A stretch of 64,000 nt of DNA, from the NCBI RefSeq assembly GCF_003289945.1, contig NZ_QMBP01000009.1, positions 186,001-250,000 on the forward strand, written 5' to 3'. The notes beneath the pieces were generated by a model, which saw only the letters and a list, made by a program, of their open reading frames with translations, ran no database searches and was not told the origin of the DNA. Positions 1 through 7,612 of the stretch are shown one piece after another (the first letter of the stretch is position 1; every line of letters starts with the position of its first letter). This stretch comes from Mesorhizobium hawassense. Its GTDB lineage: Bacteria > Pseudomonadota > Alphaproteobacteria > Rhizobiales > Rhizobiaceae. A program made the translations under genes and the position numbers.

Positions 1-270
1 CGCGGCGCGCTCGGCGTCGGTGAAGTAAGGCGTCTCGCGCCAAGCGGATACGGCAAAGATCCGCTCGTCCTTCTCGCCGGCCTTCTTCAGCTCGCGCGCA
101 TGCATGTCGACGCAGACGGCGCAGGCGTTGATCTGGCTGGCGCGAAGATGAATGAGCTTGCGTGTGACATAAGGCACATCGCCGGCTTCGGTCGACTTGT
201 CGAGCGCCATGAGAGCCTGCAGCGCGCCGGGAATGAGCATCACCGGGTTCTTCAATCTTGCTTCCATCAT
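1..270 (-). CDS. Carboxymuconolactone decarboxylase / AhpD-like protein (partial)
   Basis: The first 90 codons of a minus-strand gene are present; the 3' end lies outside the window. The protein starts MMEARLKNP and carries the CxxC-x3-H signature (C-A-V-C-V-D-M-H, around residues 50-57) of alkylhydroperoxidase AhpD-like proteins. In this family the two cysteines are redox active and the histidine takes part in proton relay. A GAGGAGA ribosome binding site lies just upstream of two adjacent ATG codons (270 and 267). A double dyad at 314-354 lies in the promoter region and probably is its operator. Substrate is unknown; cytoplasmic peroxide or lactone chemistry is a family-level guess. Confidence 0.8.
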   Translation of the reverse strand, partial: MMEARLKNPVMLIPGALQALMALDKSTEAGDVPYVTRKLIHLRASQINACAVCVDMHARELKKAGEKDERIFAVSAWRETPYFTDAERAA

Positions 271-313
271 CCGTCTCCTCGGGTTCGCGCGGCCGGTAGG
301 GCCGCACCAATCA

Positions 314-354
314 ATAACTTTCCAGTTATGAGTTATCCATAACTTTGCAGTTAT
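314..354. promoter_or_regulatory. Paired ATAACT-N4-AGTTAT dyads, likely operator
   Basis: Two dyads ATAACT-N4-AGTTAT occupy 314-329 and 339-354, with centres 25 bp apart. A third overlapping dyad, GTTAT-CC-ATAAC, lies at 332-343. The cluster is 45-85 bp upstream of the AhpD-like start codon on the minus strand, where a promoter is expected, and upstream of cutC on the plus strand. Paired short dyads of this type suit a dimeric winged-helix repressor (HxlR or MarR class). No such regulator is seen in the window. Confidence 0.5.
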
Positions 355-458
355 GCGTTGTCAAGCGCCTTGCATAGCTGGACCGATGGTTGCGGCTTTC
401 GCCGCGACCCGCCCGATGCTAGGGCAGGACATCTCCTCGAAAGCATGGATGGAAACCG

Positions 459-1214
459 GTGGCGGATACGCAAAAACCCCTGATCGAAATCTGCGTCGAA
501 GGCATTGACGGGCTGCTTGCCGCGCAGGCCGCCGGCGCCGACCGGGTCGAGCTCTGCGCCAGCCTGGTCGAGGGCGGCATCACGCCGAGCCTCGGCACGG
601 TGCGCGCCGCGCTCGCAAGCGCGACCATTCCCTTTCACGTCATCGTGCGGCCGCGCGGCGGCGATTTCCTCTACAGCGAGACCGAATACCGTTCGATGCT
701 GGCCGACGTCGAAGCGCTTCGCGAGCTCGGCATCGCCGGCGTCGTCGTCGGCTGCCTGACCGCCGATGGCGCCATCGACGAGGCGCGCATGGGCGCGCTG
801 GTCGAGGCCGCCGGCCCGCTCAACGTCACCTGCCACCGCGCCTTCGACATGACCCGCGATCCGGCCGAAGCGCTCGAAGCCTTGATCCGCTGCAAAGTCG
901 GCCGCGTGCTGACCAGCGGCCAGCGCGACACGGCGCTCGAGGGGGTCGAGCTTCTGGCGGAGCTCGTTCGCCAGGCCGGCTCGCGCATCATTATCCTCGG
1001 CTGCGGCGCCCTCGCCCCTGACACGATCGGCGACGTGCGCAAGCGGACCGGGCTGACCGAGATGCATTTCGCCGCGCTCGCGGATGTGCCGAGCGCCATG
1101 CGCTATCGCAACCCCAATGTCGGCATGGGTGGCGCCGACCTCGACCGCGAATACCGCAACACGGTGACCGACGAAGCCCTGGTGGCGGCGACGATCGCGG
1201 CCGCGAGAGCCTGA
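459..1214 (+). CDS. cutC: Copper homeostasis protein CutC
   Basis: A 251-residue TIM-barrel protein of the CutC family, close to the usual family length of about 240-250. It has the typical N-terminal pattern EICVEGIDGLLAAQAAGADR followed by ELCASL, and further on HVIVRPRGGDF and TCHRAFDM. The start is GTG at 459, preceded by a GGATGGA ribosome binding site. CutC is historically linked to copper tolerance, but its biochemical activity is not settled. The stop codon overlaps the ATG of the following acetyltransferase (TGATG), so the two are co-translated. Confidence 0.9.
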   Translation: MADTQKPLIEICVEGIDGLLAAQAAGADRVELCASLVEGGITPSLGTVRAALASATIPFHVIVRPRGGDFLYSETEYRSMLADVEALRELGIAGVVVGCLTADGAIDEARMGALVEAAGPLNVTCHRAFDMTRDPAEALEALIRCKVGRVLTSGQRDTALEGVELLAELVRQAGSRIIILGCGALAPDTIGDVRKRTGLTEMHFAALADVPSAMRYRNPNVGMGGADLDREYRNTVTDEALVAATIAAARA

Positions 1215-1723
1215 TGGCCAGGACGATGACCAAGGCGTTGCCGCCGATCGAACAGGTCTCGGCCGCCGACGAGGCCGCCATCCTCGCGCTCAACAACGAG
1301 CATGCGGCCGAGCTGTCCTGGCTCGAGCCGGAACGGCTTTCATTCCTGCTCGGCGAGGCTTTCTACACCCGCCGCATCGGCGCGCTCGAAGCTTTCATCA
1401 TGTGCTTCGATCAGGACGCCGGCTACGACAGCCCGAACTTCCTCTGGTTTCGCGAGCGCTATCCACGCTTCGTCTATGTCGACCGCGTCGTGGTCGCGGC
1501 CGCGGCGCGCGGCCGCGGTCATGCCCGCCGGCTTTATGAGGACCTGTTCGAGCAGGCCCGGCGCGCCGGCCACACCATCGTCACCTGCGAGGTGAATGCC
1601 GATCCGCCCAACCCGGCCTCGGACGCTTTCCACGCCGCGCTTGGTTTCGCCGAAGTCGGCAATGCCGTCATCCATGGCGGCAAGAAATCGGTGCGCTACT
1701 GGGCAAAGCCCATCGCCGCCTGA
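1214..1723 (+). CDS. GNAT family N-acetyltransferase
   Basis: A 169-residue single-domain GNAT acetyltransferase. The acetyl-CoA pyrophosphate-binding motif is visible as VVVAAAARGRGHARRLYEDL (about residues 94-113), preceded by strand residues YVDRV. The C-terminal part VNADPPNPAS..FHAALGF is typical of the fold. It overlaps the cutC stop codon by one base and forms an operon with it. Substrate cannot be inferred: it may acetylate a small molecule or a protein N-terminus. Confidence 0.85.
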   Translation: MARTMTKALPPIEQVSAADEAAILALNNEHAAELSWLEPERLSFLLGEAFYTRRIGALEAFIMCFDQDAGYDSPNFLWFRERYPRFVYVDRVVVAAAARGRGHARRLYEDLFEQARRAGHTIVTCEVNADPPNPASDAFHAALGFAEVGNAVIHGGKKSVRYWAKPIAA

Positions 1724-1800
1724 GCAGCGCCCGCCGCCACTGGCCAGAAAAACGAGCCGCAGCTAATATGGTCGCTCCGCTGGCTGGGGGGCGCGACATC

Positions 1801-2286
1801 ATGCCAAGCAATGTCTTCCGCTTCGACGAAAGCTGGGACATCCCTGAAGGCACGCCCCAGCAGGTGTGGGACGTGCTCGCGGACGCCGAGCTGCTGCCGC
1901 TCTGGTGGGGCGATGCCTATAAGGAGGTCGAGCCGCTCGACAAAAAAGGCAAGGGCGTCGTCGGCTCCCGCGCCAGGGCCCGAGCGCGCGGCGCCCTGCC
2001 CTATGAGCTGAACTTCATCATCGAGGCGGCCGAGCTCGAGCCCGGGCGGCTGGTGGTGGTGAAGACCTTCGGCGATTTCGACGGGCTGTGGCGGGCCGAA
2101 CTGTCGCCGTCTGGGACCGGCACGCATGTCGACCTGATCTGGCAGGTCACGGTCGAGAGGCCGATCCTCAAGCTTCTGGCGCCGCTGCTGAGACCCGCTT
2201 TCGCCTGGAACCACCGCTGGACCACGCCGCGGGGCGAAGCAGGGCTTCGCCGCTATCTCGCCGCGCGGAAGAACGGCAAGGCCTGA
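1801..2286 (+). CDS. SRPBCC / polyketide cyclase-like protein
   Basis: A 161-residue protein of the START/SRPBCC (polyketide cyclase/dehydrase) fold: an N-terminal FDESWDIPEGTPQQVWDVLAD strand-helix unit, a central sheet, and a long C-terminal helix containing RPAFAWNHRW. ATG 1801 was chosen because it follows a G-rich run at a suitable distance; an in-frame ATG at 1768 would add 11 residues. It converges with the acyltransferase on the other strand. The fold binds hydrophobic ligands; no ligand or enzyme activity is predictable. Confidence 0.75.
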   Translation: MPSNVFRFDESWDIPEGTPQQVWDVLADAELLPLWWGDAYKEVEPLDKKGKGVVGSRARARARGALPYELNFIIEAAELEPGRLVVVKTFGDFDGLWRAELSPSGTGTHVDLIWQVTVERPILKLLAPLLRPAFAWNHRWTTPRGEAGLRRYLAARKNGKA

Positions 2287-2293
2287 CCCACCT

Positions 2294-3316
2294 TCACCAA
2301 TTGCGATTGAGCCAGCCGCGGGCTGGTTTCTCGACGATGTAGTAGCTCGCCAGCGCGCAGGCGAACACTGCCGCCAGCAGCGGCAGCGGCGCGCTGCCGC
2401 GCTCATAGACGAACTTGTAGAAAGGCTGCTGCCAGAGATAGAGCGAATAGGACCACAGCCCGAGCATCACCATCGGCCGCGACGACAACGGCCCCGTCAG
2501 ATAGCCGCCGGCGAAGTCCAGCGTGTTGACGGCCAGCGCCAGGAGCGGCACGGCGACGAGATAGTGGATCGGGGTCGGCATCGGATCGAGAAACAGCAGC
2601 ACGCCGCCAATCGCGGCCGCAAGCGCGACATGCTGGTTTTTCAGGAAAGCCGGCAGTCGGCCGTCGGCCTTGAGCAGGCAGATCGCCGCGGACAAAAGGA
2701 TCGAGGCGATGTGCACGTCGGTGCGCCAATAGGTGGTCTCGTAGCTCATGCCGAGAACCCCATACGAGATGGCGCCGTTGGCCATTGCCAGCAGCGCCAG
2801 CACCAGCAACAGCCGCACGACATTTGCCCGTCCGGTGACGATCACGCTGATCAGCGCCAGCAGGATATAGGAATGTTCCTCGACGCAGAGCGACCAGATG
2901 TGGTCGAGCGCGCCGGCCCGGTTGATGAAGATGCCGGCGTAATTGTAGGTGAAGGTCAGCGCCGTCAGCGCCGCCTTCCATTTGAACGCGATGAAGGTCC
3001 CGGCAAGGCCGATCATGGCGGCGATCACGAACACCAGCAGCGCGGGATAGATGCGCGAGAAGCGGCGCTTGAAGAATTTCTTCAGCGGAAAGCGCTCGAT
3101 GAACAGGATCTCGCCCATCAGCCGGCCGCTGAGCACGAAGAAGAACTCGACACCGAGCACGCCGAGATTGATTCCCGGCACCGGGAAGAAATGGCCGATC
3201 AGCACCAGGGCGATCGACAGGCCGCGCCAGCCGTCGAGATAGGCCAGCCTTGCGCGTGCCGCTTTGTCCTCTGTGGCCCGTGGCAGGACACCGGCCGTCG
3301 CGGAGATGTCGGTCAT
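2294..3316 (-). CDS. Membrane acyltransferase (acyltransferase 3 / OafA family)
   Basis: A 340-residue integral membrane protein with about ten hydrophobic segments. It has the acyltransferase-3 hallmark near the N-terminus: DGWRGLSIALVLIGHFF (conserved Arg, then His about ten residues later), followed by FFFVLSGRLMGEILF and the basic loop KKFFKRRFSRIYPALL. Members move acyl groups onto exported carbohydrates or lipids at the inner membrane. I start it at ATG 3316 (MTDISATAG); the reading frame stays open to 3466, but the extra residues have no family resemblance. It stands alone, so the acceptor polysaccharide is unknown. Confidence 0.85.
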   Translation of the reverse strand: MTDISATAGVLPRATEDKAARARLAYLDGWRGLSIALVLIGHFFPVPGINLGVLGVEFFFVLSGRLMGEILFIERFPLKKFFKRRFSRIYPALLVFVIAAMIGLAGTFIAFKWKAALTALTFTYNYAGIFINRAGALDHIWSLCVEEHSYILLALISVIVTGRANVVRLLLVLALLAMANGAISYGVLGMSYETTYWRTDVHIASILLSAAICLLKADGRLPAFLKNQHVALAAAIGGVLLFLDPMPTPIHYLVAVPLLALAVNTLDFAGGYLTGPLSSRPMVMLGLWSYSLYLWQQPFYKFVYERGSAPLPLLAAVFACALASYYIVEKPARGWLNRNW

Positions 3317-3472
3317 GCCCGTCTTTCGCAACTCGAGGCCCGCACGCTTAAGCCGTGCCGGAACCGCTTCGTCTCCCGCCGCAATTATTTTGCAGTGCGG
3401 GATACTATTGTGCAAGTGCGAAAGCGCGAATTCTCGGGTATTCCCGCCAAGTGGTTGCGAATACAAAAGGAA

Positions 3473-3493
3473 AAGGGGCCGCGACGGCCCCTT
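3473..3493 (-). terminator. Hairpin terminator downstream of the cox operon
   Basis: Perfect 8-bp stem AAGGGGCC / GGCCCCTT with a 5-nt loop. Read on the minus strand it is followed by TTTTCCTTTTG. It lies about 70 bp past the coxM stop codon, so it probably ends the coxS-coxL-coxM transcript. Confidence 0.6.
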
Positions 3494-3507
3494 CCTTCAA
3501 CATCAGA

Positions 3508-3541
3508 GCAATTCCAGGAAAAGTTTTCCGTCCGGAACTAT
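3508..3541 (+). repeat. Palindromic repeat family A, shortened copy
   Basis: Copy 1 of nine of the GCAATTCC-A-GGAAAA...TTTTCC-GTCC-GGAATTGC element. The loop is shortened to a single G and the right arm has decayed to GGAACT. It lies downstream of coxM, beside the terminator hairpin. Confidence 0.75.
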
Positions 3542-3560
3542 GTCACTCCAAACTGAGCGT

Positions 3561-4358
3561 TCAGGCGTTGGCCGCGGCCACCGCGCGCTTGGCCATCACC
3601 GCGATGAGATTGGCGCGGTAGTCGGCCGAGGCGTGGATATCGCTCATCAGCCCCTTTGCCGGCACCTTGATGCCGCCGAGCGCCGAAGCGTCGAAAGCCT
3701 TCGCCAGCGCCGCCTCGATTTCCCTGGAGCGGAAGACCCCGTCCTCGCCGGCCCCGGTCACCGCGGCCCTCACCCCATCCTTGCCCTTGGTCACGAACAC
3801 GCCGACGATGGCGTAGCGCGAGGCCGGGTTGCGGAATTTTTCGTAGGCCGCCTTGGCCGGAGCGGTGAAGCTCACCGCCGTGATGATCTCGCCCTCTTTC
3901 AGCGCCGTCTCGAACAGGCCCTTGAAGAACTTGTCCGCTGCGATCTCGCGCTTGTTGGTGATGATCGTCGCGCCAAGCGCCAGCAACGCCGCCGGATAAT
4001 CGGCCGCCGGATCGTTGTTGGCGATCGAACCGCCGATCGTGCCTTTGTAGCGCACTGCCGGGTCGCCGATCAGCGATGCCATATGCGCGAGCGCCGGGCA
4101 GGCCTTCCTCAACTTGTCGTCGGCCGAGACGTCGTAATGCGTGGTCGCTGCACCGATGGTGACCGTCTTGCCGGACACTTTGATGCCCTGCAGGTCCTTC
4201 AGCCGTGACACGTCGACGAGGTCAGACGGCGCCGCGAGCCGCGTCTTCATGGCGGGGATCAAGGTCATGCCGCCGGAGAGCAGCTTGGCATCGCCGTTCT
4301 TCAACAGCTTGGCGGCGTCGGCCACCGAGACGGCGCGGTGATAGTTGACTGAATACAT
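3561..4358 (-). CDS. coxM: Molybdenum hydroxylase FAD-binding subunit (CoxM-like)
   Basis: A 265-residue medium subunit of a xanthine oxidase/CO dehydrogenase-type enzyme. The FAD pyrophosphate-binding motifs are present: LLSGGMTLIPAMKTRLAAP (about residues 26-44) and the TIGGSIANNDPAADYP loop (about 106-121). It passes electrons from the [2Fe-2S] subunit to an acceptor through FAD. It is the last gene of a coxS-coxL-coxM operon, 12 bp after coxL. The order S-L-M differs from the M-S-L order of the classical form I CODH operon. Because coxL has a form II active-site loop, the physiological substrate may not be CO. Confidence 0.88.
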   Translation of the reverse strand: MYSVNYHRAVSVADAAKLLKNGDAKLLSGGMTLIPAMKTRLAAPSDLVDVSRLKDLQGIKVSGKTVTIGAATTHYDVSADDKLRKACPALAHMASLIGDPAVRYKGTIGGSIANNDPAADYPAALLALGATIITNKREIAADKFFKGLFETALKEGEIITAVSFTAPAKAAYEKFRNPASRYAIVGVFVTKGKDGVRAAVTGAGEDGVFRSREIEAALAKAFDASALGGIKVPAKGLMSDIHASADYRANLIAVMAKRAVAAANA

Positions 4359-4370
4359 GATCGCTCCTCC

Positions 4371-6719
4371 TCAGTGCTTCTTGGCGCGGATGGCCGACCA
4401 TACGGTCGACGGCGACGCCGGCATGGCGATGTCGACGACGCCGAGCGCATCGGTGATGGCATTGATGATCGCCGGCGGCGAGCCGATCGCGCCGGCCTCG
4501 CCGCAGCCCTTGATGCCGAGCGGATTGCTGGGACACGGCGTGTTCGAGGTCGAGACCTTGAACGACGGCAGGTCACCCGCGCGCGGCATGGTGTAATCCA
4601 TGTAGCTTGCGGTCAGCAGCTGCCCGCTTCCGTCATAATGCGCCCCTTCGAGCAGCGCCTGGCCGATGCCTTGCGCGATGCCGCCATGCACCTGGCCTTC
4701 GACGATCATCGGGTTGATGATGTTGCCGAAATCATCCGCCGCGACGAACTGGATGATGTCGGTGACACCCGTCTCCGGATCGATTTCCACCTCGCTGATG
4801 TAGCAGCCCGCCGGGAAGGTGAAGTTCGCCGGATCGTAGAAGGCGGTTTCCTTCAAGCCCGGCTCCATGCCGGCCGGCAGATTGTGGGCCGTATAGGCGG
4901 CAAGCGCCACCTGGAACCAGGGCAGGCTCTTGTCGGTGCCGGCGACCTTGACCTCGCCGTTTTCGATGACGATGTCGCCCTCGTCGGCTTCGAGCAGATG
5001 CGCCGCGATCTTCTTGGCCTTGGCCTCCACCTTGTCGAGGGCCTTGGCGATGGCCGACATGCCGACGGCGCCCGAGCGCGAGCCGTAAGTGCCCATGCCC
5101 ATCTGCACCTTGTCGGTGTCGCCGTGGACGATCGAAACCGAATCGATCGGCACGCCGAAGCGCTGGTTGACCAGCTGCGCGAAGGTCGTCTCATGGCCCT
5201 GGCCATGGCTGTGCGAGCCGGTCAGCACCTCGATGGTGCCGACAGCGTTCACCCGCACCTCCGCCGATTCCCACAGGCCGACGCCGGCGCCGAGCGAGCC
5301 GACCGCCGCTGACGGCGCGATGCCGCAGGCCTCGATGTAGCAGCTCATGCCGATACCGCGCAGCTTGCCGCGCTTGGCGGCATCCGCCTTGCGCCTGGTG
5401 AAGCCGGCATAGTCGGATGCTTTCATGGCCGCATCGAGCGAGGCATTATAATCGCCGGCGTCATAGTTCATGATCACCGGCGTCTGGTGCGGGAAGGACG
5501 TGATGAAGTTCCGGCGCCTCAGCTCCGCCGGCGACACGCCGAGTTCGCGCGCGGCGGTCTCCATCGTGCGCTCCAGAAGATAGGTCGCCTCCGGCCGCCC
5601 TGCCCCGCGATAGGCATCGACGGGCGCGGTGTTGGTGTAGACGGTGCGCACATTGGCGTGGATCGCCGGGATGTTGTACTGGCCCGACAGCAGCGTGGCG
5701 TAGAGATAGGTCGGCACGCAGGACGAGAACAACGACATGTAGGCGCCGAGATTGGCGATCGTGTCGACCTTGAGACCAGTGATGCGGTTGTCCTTGTCGA
5801 AGGCCATCTCCACCGTCGAGACATGATCGCGGCCATGCGCGTCCGAAAGGAAGCTCTCGGTACGGTCGGCCACCCATTTGACCGGCACGCCGGTCTTCTT
5901 CGAGGCCCACAGGCAGACGATCTCTTCCGGATAGATGTAGATCTTCGAGCCGAAGCCGCCGCCGACATCGGGCGCGATCACGCGCAGCTTGTTTTCCGGC
6001 GCGACATTGTAGAAGGCGCTCATCACCAGCCGCGCGACATGTGGGTTCTGCGACGTCGTCCAGCAGGTATAGTGGTCCTCGGCCTTGTCGTAATGGCCAA
6101 GAGCCGCGCGCGGCTCCATGGCGTTGGGCACCAGCCGGTTATTGACGATCTTCATGCGCGTGACATGCGCGGCCGACTTGATCGCCGCGTCGGTCGCCTT
6201 GCCGTCGCCGATCTCCCAGTCAAAGATCAGATTGTTGTCGGACTCGGCATGAATCTGCGGCGCGCCGGCCTGGATCGCCTTGGTGGCGTCGACCACGGCC
6301 TTCAGTTCCTTGTAGGTGATCTCGACCGCTTCCGCCGCGTCGCGCGCCTGGCCCTTGGTGTCGGCGACCACGATGACGACCGCGTCGCCGACATAGCGCA
6401 CCTTGTCGACGGCCAAAGGCGACCAGGCGCCCATCTTCATCGGCGAGCCGTCCTTGGAGTGGATCATCCAGCCGCAGATCAGATTGCCGATGCCATCGGC
6501 CTTGAGCTCCTTGCCGGTCAAGACGCCGATGACGCCAGGCATGGCTTGCGCCTTCTTCACGTCGATCTTCTTGATCTGCGCATGCGCGTGCGGGCTGCGC
6601 ACGAACACGGCATGCTTCATGCCGGGAACCACCATGTCGTCGACATAGCGGCCGCCGCCGGTGATGAACCTCTTGTCTTCCTTGCGCGCCACGCGGGCGC
6701 CGACGCCTTCGATACCCAT
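4371..6719 (-). CDS. coxL: Form II CO dehydrogenase-like molybdenum-binding large subunit
   Basis: A 782-residue molybdopterin-binding large subunit of the xanthine oxidase family. The active-site loop reads AYRGAGR (about residues 369-375), the form II signature; true CO dehydrogenases (form I) have AYXCSFR. The conserved catalytic glutamate is in GCGEAG (about residue 741), and the Mo-cofactor motifs DVGGGFGSK and GSHSHGQGHET are intact. The start ATG 6719 follows a strong GGGAGGA site; an upstream extension to 6809 would read through the heptamer repeats and is unlikely. Form II enzymes have uncertain substrates, so oxidation of another aldehyde or heterocycle is possible. The upstream intergenic space carries an inverted heptamer array pair. 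Confidence 0.9.
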   Translation of the reverse strand: MGIEGVGARVARKEDKRFITGGGRYVDDMVVPGMKHAVFVRSPHAHAQIKKIDVKKAQAMPGVIGVLTGKELKADGIGNLICGWMIHSKDGSPMKMGAWSPLAVDKVRYVGDAVVIVVADTKGQARDAAEAVEITYKELKAVVDATKAIQAGAPQIHAESDNNLIFDWEIGDGKATDAAIKSAAHVTRMKIVNNRLVPNAMEPRAALGHYDKAEDHYTCWTTSQNPHVARLVMSAFYNVAPENKLRVIAPDVGGGFGSKIYIYPEEIVCLWASKKTGVPVKWVADRTESFLSDAHGRDHVSTVEMAFDKDNRITGLKVDTIANLGAYMSLFSSCVPTYLYATLLSGQYNIPAIHANVRTVYTNTAPVDAYRGAGRPEATYLLERTMETAARELGVSPAELRRRNFITSFPHQTPVIMNYDAGDYNASLDAAMKASDYAGFTRRKADAAKRGKLRGIGMSCYIEACGIAPSAAVGSLGAGVGLWESAEVRVNAVGTIEVLTGSHSHGQGHETTFAQLVNQRFGVPIDSVSIVHGDTDKVQMGMGTYGSRSGAVGMSAIAKALDKVEAKAKKIAAHLLEADEGDIVIENGEVKVAGTDKSLPWFQVALAAYTAHNLPAGMEPGLKETAFYDPANFTFPAGCYISEVEIDPETGVTDIIQFVAADDFGNIINPMIVEGQVHGGIAQGIGQALLEGAHYDGSGQLLTASYMDYTMPRAGDLPSFKVSTSNTPCPSNPLGIKGCGEAGAIGSPPAIINAITDALGVVDIAMPASPSTVWSAIRAKKH

Positions 6720-6743
6720 AGGAAATTCCTCCCGGAATTCGGT

Positions 6744-6830
6744 GTGAATAGAGAATGGTGAATTGGTGAATGGTCGAAATGGAGCAGGAGCCGCCGCCAG
6801 CCTACACACTATTCACCATTCACTATTCAC
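6744..6830 (-). repeat. Inverted heptamer array pair without a gene (GTGAATN type)
   Basis: Plus-strand positions 6744-6772 hold GTGAATA, GAGAATG, GTGAATT, one extra G, then GTGAATG. Positions 6810-6830 hold TATTCAC, CATTCAC, TATTCAC, with a weaker unit (TACACAC) at 6803-6809. The two blocks are inverted copies of a GTGAATN heptamer around a core of about 30-37 bp with no reading frame. Read along the operon (minus strand), the first block begins one base after the coxS TAG and the second ends 24 bp before the coxL ATG. The arrangement matches the larger element at 60482-61043. Confidence 0.8.
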
Positions 6831-6831
6831 C

Positions 6832-7332
6832 CTAAGCCGCCTGTTTCGCCTTGCCCTTGGCGCCCTTCGACATAGCCTGCGATGCCGCGAGGATCGCCTT
6901 GACGATGTTGTGGTAGCCCGTGCAGCGGCAGATATTGCCGTCGAGCTCGGCGCGCACCGTCGCCTCGTCGAGGCCTTGCGGGTGACGCGCGATCATGTCG
7001 GTCGCCGCCATGATCATGCCAGGCGTGCAGAAGCCGCATTGCAGCCCGTGATGCTCCTTGAACGCGGCCTGTACAGGATGCAGCTCGGCGCCGTTGGCCA
7101 GCCCTTCGATGGTGACGATGGTCGAGCCCGAGGCCTGCGCGGCCAGCATGGTGCAGGACTTAACCGCCCGGCCGTCGACATGGACGACGCAGGTGCCGCA
7201 TTGCGAGGTATCGCAACCGACATGCGTTCCGGTGAGACCGAGATTTTCCCTGAGGAAATGCACCAGCAGCGTTCGGTCTTCGACGCTCCCGCTGACCCGT
7301 TTCCCATTCACAGTCAACGACACGTCCGACAT
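6832..7332 (-). CDS. coxS: Molybdenum hydroxylase [2Fe-2S] subunit (CoxS-like)
   Basis: A 166-residue small subunit with two [2Fe-2S] domains. The plant-type ferredoxin cysteines are C40, C45, C48 and C60 (GCDTSQCGTC..SC), and the four-helix domain cysteines are C99, C102, C135 and C137 (CGFCTPGM, GNICRCTGY). It relays electrons from the molybdenum centre of CoxL to the FAD of CoxM. ATG 7332 has a GGGAGG site directly upstream. First gene of the operon, so the promoter should lie in 7333-7560. The C-terminus is an Ala/Lys-rich tail (GAKGKAKQAA); the TAG is one base from the heptamer array. Confidence 0.92.
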   Translation of the reverse strand: MSDVSLTVNGKRVSGSVEDRTLLVHFLRENLGLTGTHVGCDTSQCGTCVVHVDGRAVKSCTMLAAQASGSTIVTIEGLANGAELHPVQAAFKEHHGLQCGFCTPGMIMAATDMIARHPQGLDEATVRAELDGNICRCTGYHNIVKAILAASQAMSKGAKGKAKQAA

Positions 7333-7556
7333 GCAACCTCCCTGGGTATCAACCTTGGTTATCGCCTTGCCGGTGCCGTGCCTGTGCTTCGGCAGTGCGT
7401 TATTCGGATACCGTACAACGCGCAAAACAGCGCTGCCAGCGCTCCGCCCCTTGTACTTTCGGTCATGGCCGGCGGGCTGTTGAGCGCGCCGCCCGGCCCA
7501 TTGCCAAATCAGGGATTGACGGCAAAAATGCTTTCGACGCAGCGCGGCTGACACGC

Positions 7557-7592
7557 ATAAGAAAAGACACGCGCAAAATAAGAAAAGACTCG
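7557..7592 (+). promoter_or_regulatory. Two direct repeats ATAAGAAAAGAC-W-CG, 21 bp apart
   Basis: ATAAGAAAAGACACG at 7557-7571 and ATAAGAAAAGACTCG at 7578-7592 differ at one base and are spaced 21 bp start to start, two helical turns. They sit immediately upstream of the FIST gene in an otherwise GC-rich region and may be binding sites for an activator or response regulator. Confidence 0.4.
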
Positions 7593-7612
7593 TATAAAAG
7601 CGTTGGAGGAAA

